Source: Chloroflexota bacterium (GTDB lineage: Bacteria > Chloroflexota > Anaerolineae > J036 > Brachytrichaceae). From it: a stretch of 34,723 nt of DNA. Positions 32,257-34,723 of this stretch are shown piece by piece; position 1 is the stretch's first letter; the number at the start of each line of letters is the position of its first letter. Below the pieces are notes generated by a model. That model ran no database searches and was not told where the DNA came from. It was given only the letters and a program-made list of their open reading frames with translations. The DNA is taken from positions 1 through 34,723 of the forward strand of contig JANXLU010000079.1 in the NCBI GenBank assembly GCA_025354985.1, in the 5' to 3' direction. A program made the position numbers and the translations under genes.

Positions 32257-34377
32257 ATGACACTACCAATCGATTACGTTCAACGCGTCTATGCCGGTGT
32301 GTTGGGCAAAATAATCGGTGTGTATCTGGGCCGGCCATTTGAGGGTTGGTCGAACGAGCGGATTGAGCGCGAGCTCGGCCAGGTTGACTACTACGTCAAC
32401 CAGCGCATGGTCGGCCGTCCGCCGCTGGTGATCACCGATGATGACATCAGTGGAACGTTTACGTTTTTGCGCGCATTGTCCGACTATGGTTACGACAAAC
32501 TCATTACAGCTCGGCAAATTGGGCAGACCTGGCTGAACTACATCATTGAGGACAAAACCATCCTGTGGTGGGGCGGCATGGGCAACAGCACCGAACACAC
32601 CGCCTATATTCGGCTGAAGCACGGCGTTCCCGCCCCGCATAGCGGGTCAATCGCGGTCAATGGCAAAGTGGTTGCGGAACAAATCGGCAGCCAAATTTTT
32701 ATCGACGGCTGGGCTATGGTGGCGCCGGGCAATCCCGGGCTGGCAGCGGACCTGGCGCGGCGCGCAGCCAGCGTCAGCCATGATGGGGAGGCAATCCACG
32801 GCGCCGTCATGATCGCGGCCATGGAAGCCCAGGCTTTTGTTGAGCCCAACCTGAACCGCCTAATCGAGACGGGTCTGTCGTTTATTCCAACCGACTCCGT
32901 CATCGCGACCATGATCAAAGATATTCGCGAGTGGCACGCTGAAATTGGCGACTGGCGCGCAAGTCGCACGTTGCTGGATAAATACTACGGCTATCACAAA
33001 TACGGCGGCAATTGCCACATGGTGCCCAATCACGGCGTCATCCTGCTGAGTTTGCTGTATGGCGCGGATGATTTTCAGAAGTCGTTGATGATTGCAAACA
33101 CCTCGGGCTGGGATACCGACTGCAACAGTGGCAACGTAGGGTGCTTGCTGGGTATCAAGAATGGCTTGACAGCCATTGATTCCGGCCCGGATTGGCGTGG
33201 TCCGCTGGCGGACCGACTGTATTTGTCAACCGCCGAAGGTGGCCGCGCAATTACCGATGCGGTGATTGAAACCTATCACGTGGTTAACACGGCACGCGCC
33301 TTGCAGGGCGACACCGCGCTCTCGCCCAAAAACGGCGCCCGGTTTCACTTTGAATTGCCGGGCAGCACGCAGGGCTTTGAGGCTGCGCCCGGGGCGCTCG
33401 GTGCGCGCGTCCGCCTGACCAATGAGGTCGGGCACAGCCGGGATGGCATCCGCAGCCTTGGAATCCACTTTCAGGACGTGGCCATGGGAACACCGGCCCG
33501 CGTGACCACACCCACCTTTATCCCGCCGGAAGCGATCAACATGACCGGCTACAGCCTGGTGGCCACGCCGACGCTTTATGCCAGCCAAACCGTGCACGCC
33601 CGGCTTGAGGCAGGCCCTGCGAACGACTTGCCGATCAAAGTTGGTCTGGTCATTGACGTTTACAACGGCGCCGACACACTTACACCGATCTACGGTCCGG
33701 TGGCCACACTTGCGGCGGGGCAGGCGATTGAGTTCGCCTGGGAGATTCCCGACACGGACGGTCAGCCAATTGCAGCCATTGGGTTTGAGCTTAGCTCCGA
33801 CGTGCGTTGCAACGGCAGTGTGTTTCTGGATCAGCTTGGTTGGAGTGGGACGCCAGACATCACCTTTAAGCGACCCGCGGATGCCGGCAGCATGTGGCGC
33901 AGGATGTGGGTGGACGCCACCGACCATTTTGATCGCTGGTGGACCGAGTCGTATCGGGTGGTGTCGGATAAAGGCACGGGTCTGCTGCTGACCGGTTCGC
34001 GCGAATGGACGGACTATGACGTTCGGGCCACGTTGACCCCGCACATTTGCACACGGTTCGGGATTGCCGCGCGCACCCAGGGGCTGGAACGCTTCTATGC
34101 GCTGCTATTGTGCGCGGATGGCATGGCGCGGCTGATCAAGGCGCTTGATGGCGAGACCGTGTTGGCTGAATCACCGTTTGAGTGGCAGCTCGGCGACGCT
34201 TACGCATTTGAGCTAACCGTCGTGGGTTCGCGGATTCAGGGTTGCATCAATGGCCGGGTGGCCGTCGCAGCAACCGACGAACTGGCACCCCTCCGCGACG
34301 GCGGGATCGCGCTGGTCTGTGCCGATGGCCGGATGGGCACGAACGAGGTGATCGTCAGCAGGCGGCAGGCAGAGTAG
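32257..34377 (+). CDS. ADP-ribosylglycohydrolase-fold protein with C-terminal LamG-like domain
   Basis: A protein of 706 residues from ATG 32257 (MTLPIDYVQRVYAGVLGK); a longer frame from 32182 adds 25 unlikely residues. Residues 1-340 are an all-helical ADP-ribosylglycohydrolase domain: GKIIGVYLGRPFEGW, metal-site TDDD (60-63), APGNPGLAADLARRAASVSHDGEAIHG, and the second metal site GWDTDCNSGNVG (284-295). A middle beta region (about 345-535) follows. The C-terminal ~165 residues (from about FDRWWTESYRVV to the end) look like a concanavalin/LamG fold (LLTGSREWTDYDVRATL, FGIAARTQ, YALLL, GDAYAFELTVVGSRIQGCING). Long members of this family with sugar-binding modules may act on glycosides rather than ADP-ribosyl proteins. 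No signal peptide is evident. Confidence 0.88.
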   Translation: MTLPIDYVQRVYAGVLGKIIGVYLGRPFEGWSNERIERELGQVDYYVNQRMVGRPPLVITDDDISGTFTFLRALSDYGYDKLITARQIGQTWLNYIIEDKTILWWGGMGNSTEHTAYIRLKHGVPAPHSGSIAVNGKVVAEQIGSQIFIDGWAMVAPGNPGLAADLARRAASVSHDGEAIHGAVMIAAMEAQAFVEPNLNRLIETGLSFIPTDSVIATMIKDIREWHAEIGDWRASRTLLDKYYGYHKYGGNCHMVPNHGVILLSLLYGADDFQKSLMIANTSGWDTDCNSGNVGCLLGIKNGLTAIDSGPDWRGPLADRLYLSTAEGGRAITDAVIETYHVVNTARALQGDTALSPKNGARFHFELPGSTQGFEAAPGALGARVRLTNEVGHSRDGIRSLGIHFQDVAMGTPARVTTPTFIPPEAINMTGYSLVATPTLYASQTVHARLEAGPANDLPIKVGLVIDVYNGADTLTPIYGPVATLAAGQAIEFAWEIPDTDGQPIAAIGFELSSDVRCNGSVFLDQLGWSGTPDITFKRPADAGSMWRRMWVDATDHFDRWWTESYRVVSDKGTGLLLTGSREWTDYDVRATLTPHICTRFGIAARTQGLERFYALLLCADGMARLIKALDGETVLAESPFEWQLGDAYAFELTVVGSRIQGCINGRVAVAATDELAPLRDGGIALVCADGRMGTNEVIVSRRQAE

Positions 34378-34459
34378 GTGGGCGCTGCTGGCGCCGGGGT
34401 TCTGCTCGTGCAGGAATAGCGTGCAGGCTTTCGCCCTGTAGGGTTACAACCCCGCGTTT

Positions 34460-34723
34460 TCATGCCTTATCAGGTGCCGGATTACGCCAGTTCCAGGCCA
34501 GCCAAACAATAACCAGCGTCGACGCAATTTCGATCACGCTGTAGAACACGTAGTACATGGCCGGCGGGGTCACGAACAGCGTGATGGCCTGTACGATTGT
34601 CATAAAGATGCCGACGATGATAATGCTTCAGCAACCCGGAATCCATCATCGAGATCACATCGCAATAGAGATGGTTGAACACCACAAAGATCCAGATGGT
34701 TGAGAGCAGCACTTGGCGTGGGT
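34460..34723 (-). pseudogene. Broken DUF6326-like membrane protein gene (partial, internal deletion and frameshift)
   Basis: The minus strand enters from the window edge in one frame encoding LLSTIWIFVVFNHLYCDV and then ISMMDSGLLK. Around 34627 the coding sense jumps to another frame that reads IIIVGIFMTIVQAITLFV, then PPAMYYVFYSVIEIASTLVI and VWLAWNWRNPAPDKA, and stops at 34460-34462. Both halves match what I remember of one four-helix family (DUF6326), but about 50 residues of the middle (helix 2 and the loop) are missing at the junction. This is best explained by an out-of-frame deletion or an assembly error. The gene start lies outside the window. Confidence 0.65.

Noticed and set aside
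33226-34044. Minus-strand frame (272 codons) opposite the ADP-ribosylglycohydrolase gene
   Set aside because: Shadow of a strong plus-strand gene, with no motif.

Overview
The window reads as a chromosomal piece of an uncultured, moderately high-GC bacterium, most likely a member of the Chloroflexota (Anaerolineae/Caldilineae-like). This is an inference. It rests on the very large GT-C-like membrane protein with C-terminal beta domains, the secreted pentapeptide proteins with Thr/Pro stalks and a Y-L-x-V-V-x-R type C-terminus, the DUF1206 and Pr6Pr membrane proteins, and several genes that seem to start directly at or just after a -10 hexamer. No phage, conjugation, CRISPR or complete insertion-sequence genes were found.

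Layout. (a) 1-3422: a possible partial gene leaving on the minus strand, then a tight plus-strand trio of short-chain dehydrogenase, acyl-CoA dehydrogenase and APH-type kinase. The trio resembles the 4-hydroxyacyl-CoA kinase/dehydrogenase module of levulinate catabolism and of eukaryotic ACAD10/11. (b) 3448-4113: a Pr6Pr-type membrane protein on the minus strand. (c) 4167-10933: a plus-strand uptake and catabolic cluster with two oligopeptide-type ABC permeases, two Gfo/Idh-like oxidoreductases, an FAH-family hydrolase and a family 5 substrate-binding lipoprotein with a near-consensus promoter. No ATPase subunits are in the window. (d) 10949-15782: a DUF4190-like protein, a terminator, an M24 peptidase and a 1069-residue membrane protein. 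(e) 15760-21704, minus strand: a metallopeptidase-like protein, typA, a pcrA/uvrD helicase and an unknown small protein. (f) 21862-23828: a family 4 glycosyltransferase, a SpoU methyltransferase and tRNA-Gly(TCC). (g) 24007-25901: tandem secreted pentapeptide-repeat proteins. (h) 26146-28095: phnW-phnX, a complete 2-aminoethylphosphonate to acetaldehyde pathway, preceded by three perfect 10-bp direct repeats. (i) 28176-31742, minus strand: DUF1206, PAP2 phosphatase, diacylglycerol-kinase-like enzyme and a second PAP2 phosphatase. (j) 32257-34377: an ADP-ribosylglycohydrolase-fold protein with a C-terminal LamG-like domain. (k) 34460-34723: a broken DUF6326-like membrane gene.

How the parts fit. 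Regions (a) and (c) look like heterotrophic scavenging: import of an oligomeric or peptide-like substrate, oxidation of sugar-like intermediates, and rescue of hydroxylated short acyl-CoAs. Region (h) recovers carbon and nitrogen from aminoethylphosphonate. Region (i) pairs a lipid kinase with two lipid phosphatases. The best candidates for less-described biology are the tandem pentapeptide surface proteins, the apparent leaderless starts, the repeat array in front of phnW, the kinase/phosphatase lipid operon and the HEWLH membrane protein. Everything here was read by eye from the sequence, with no database search.
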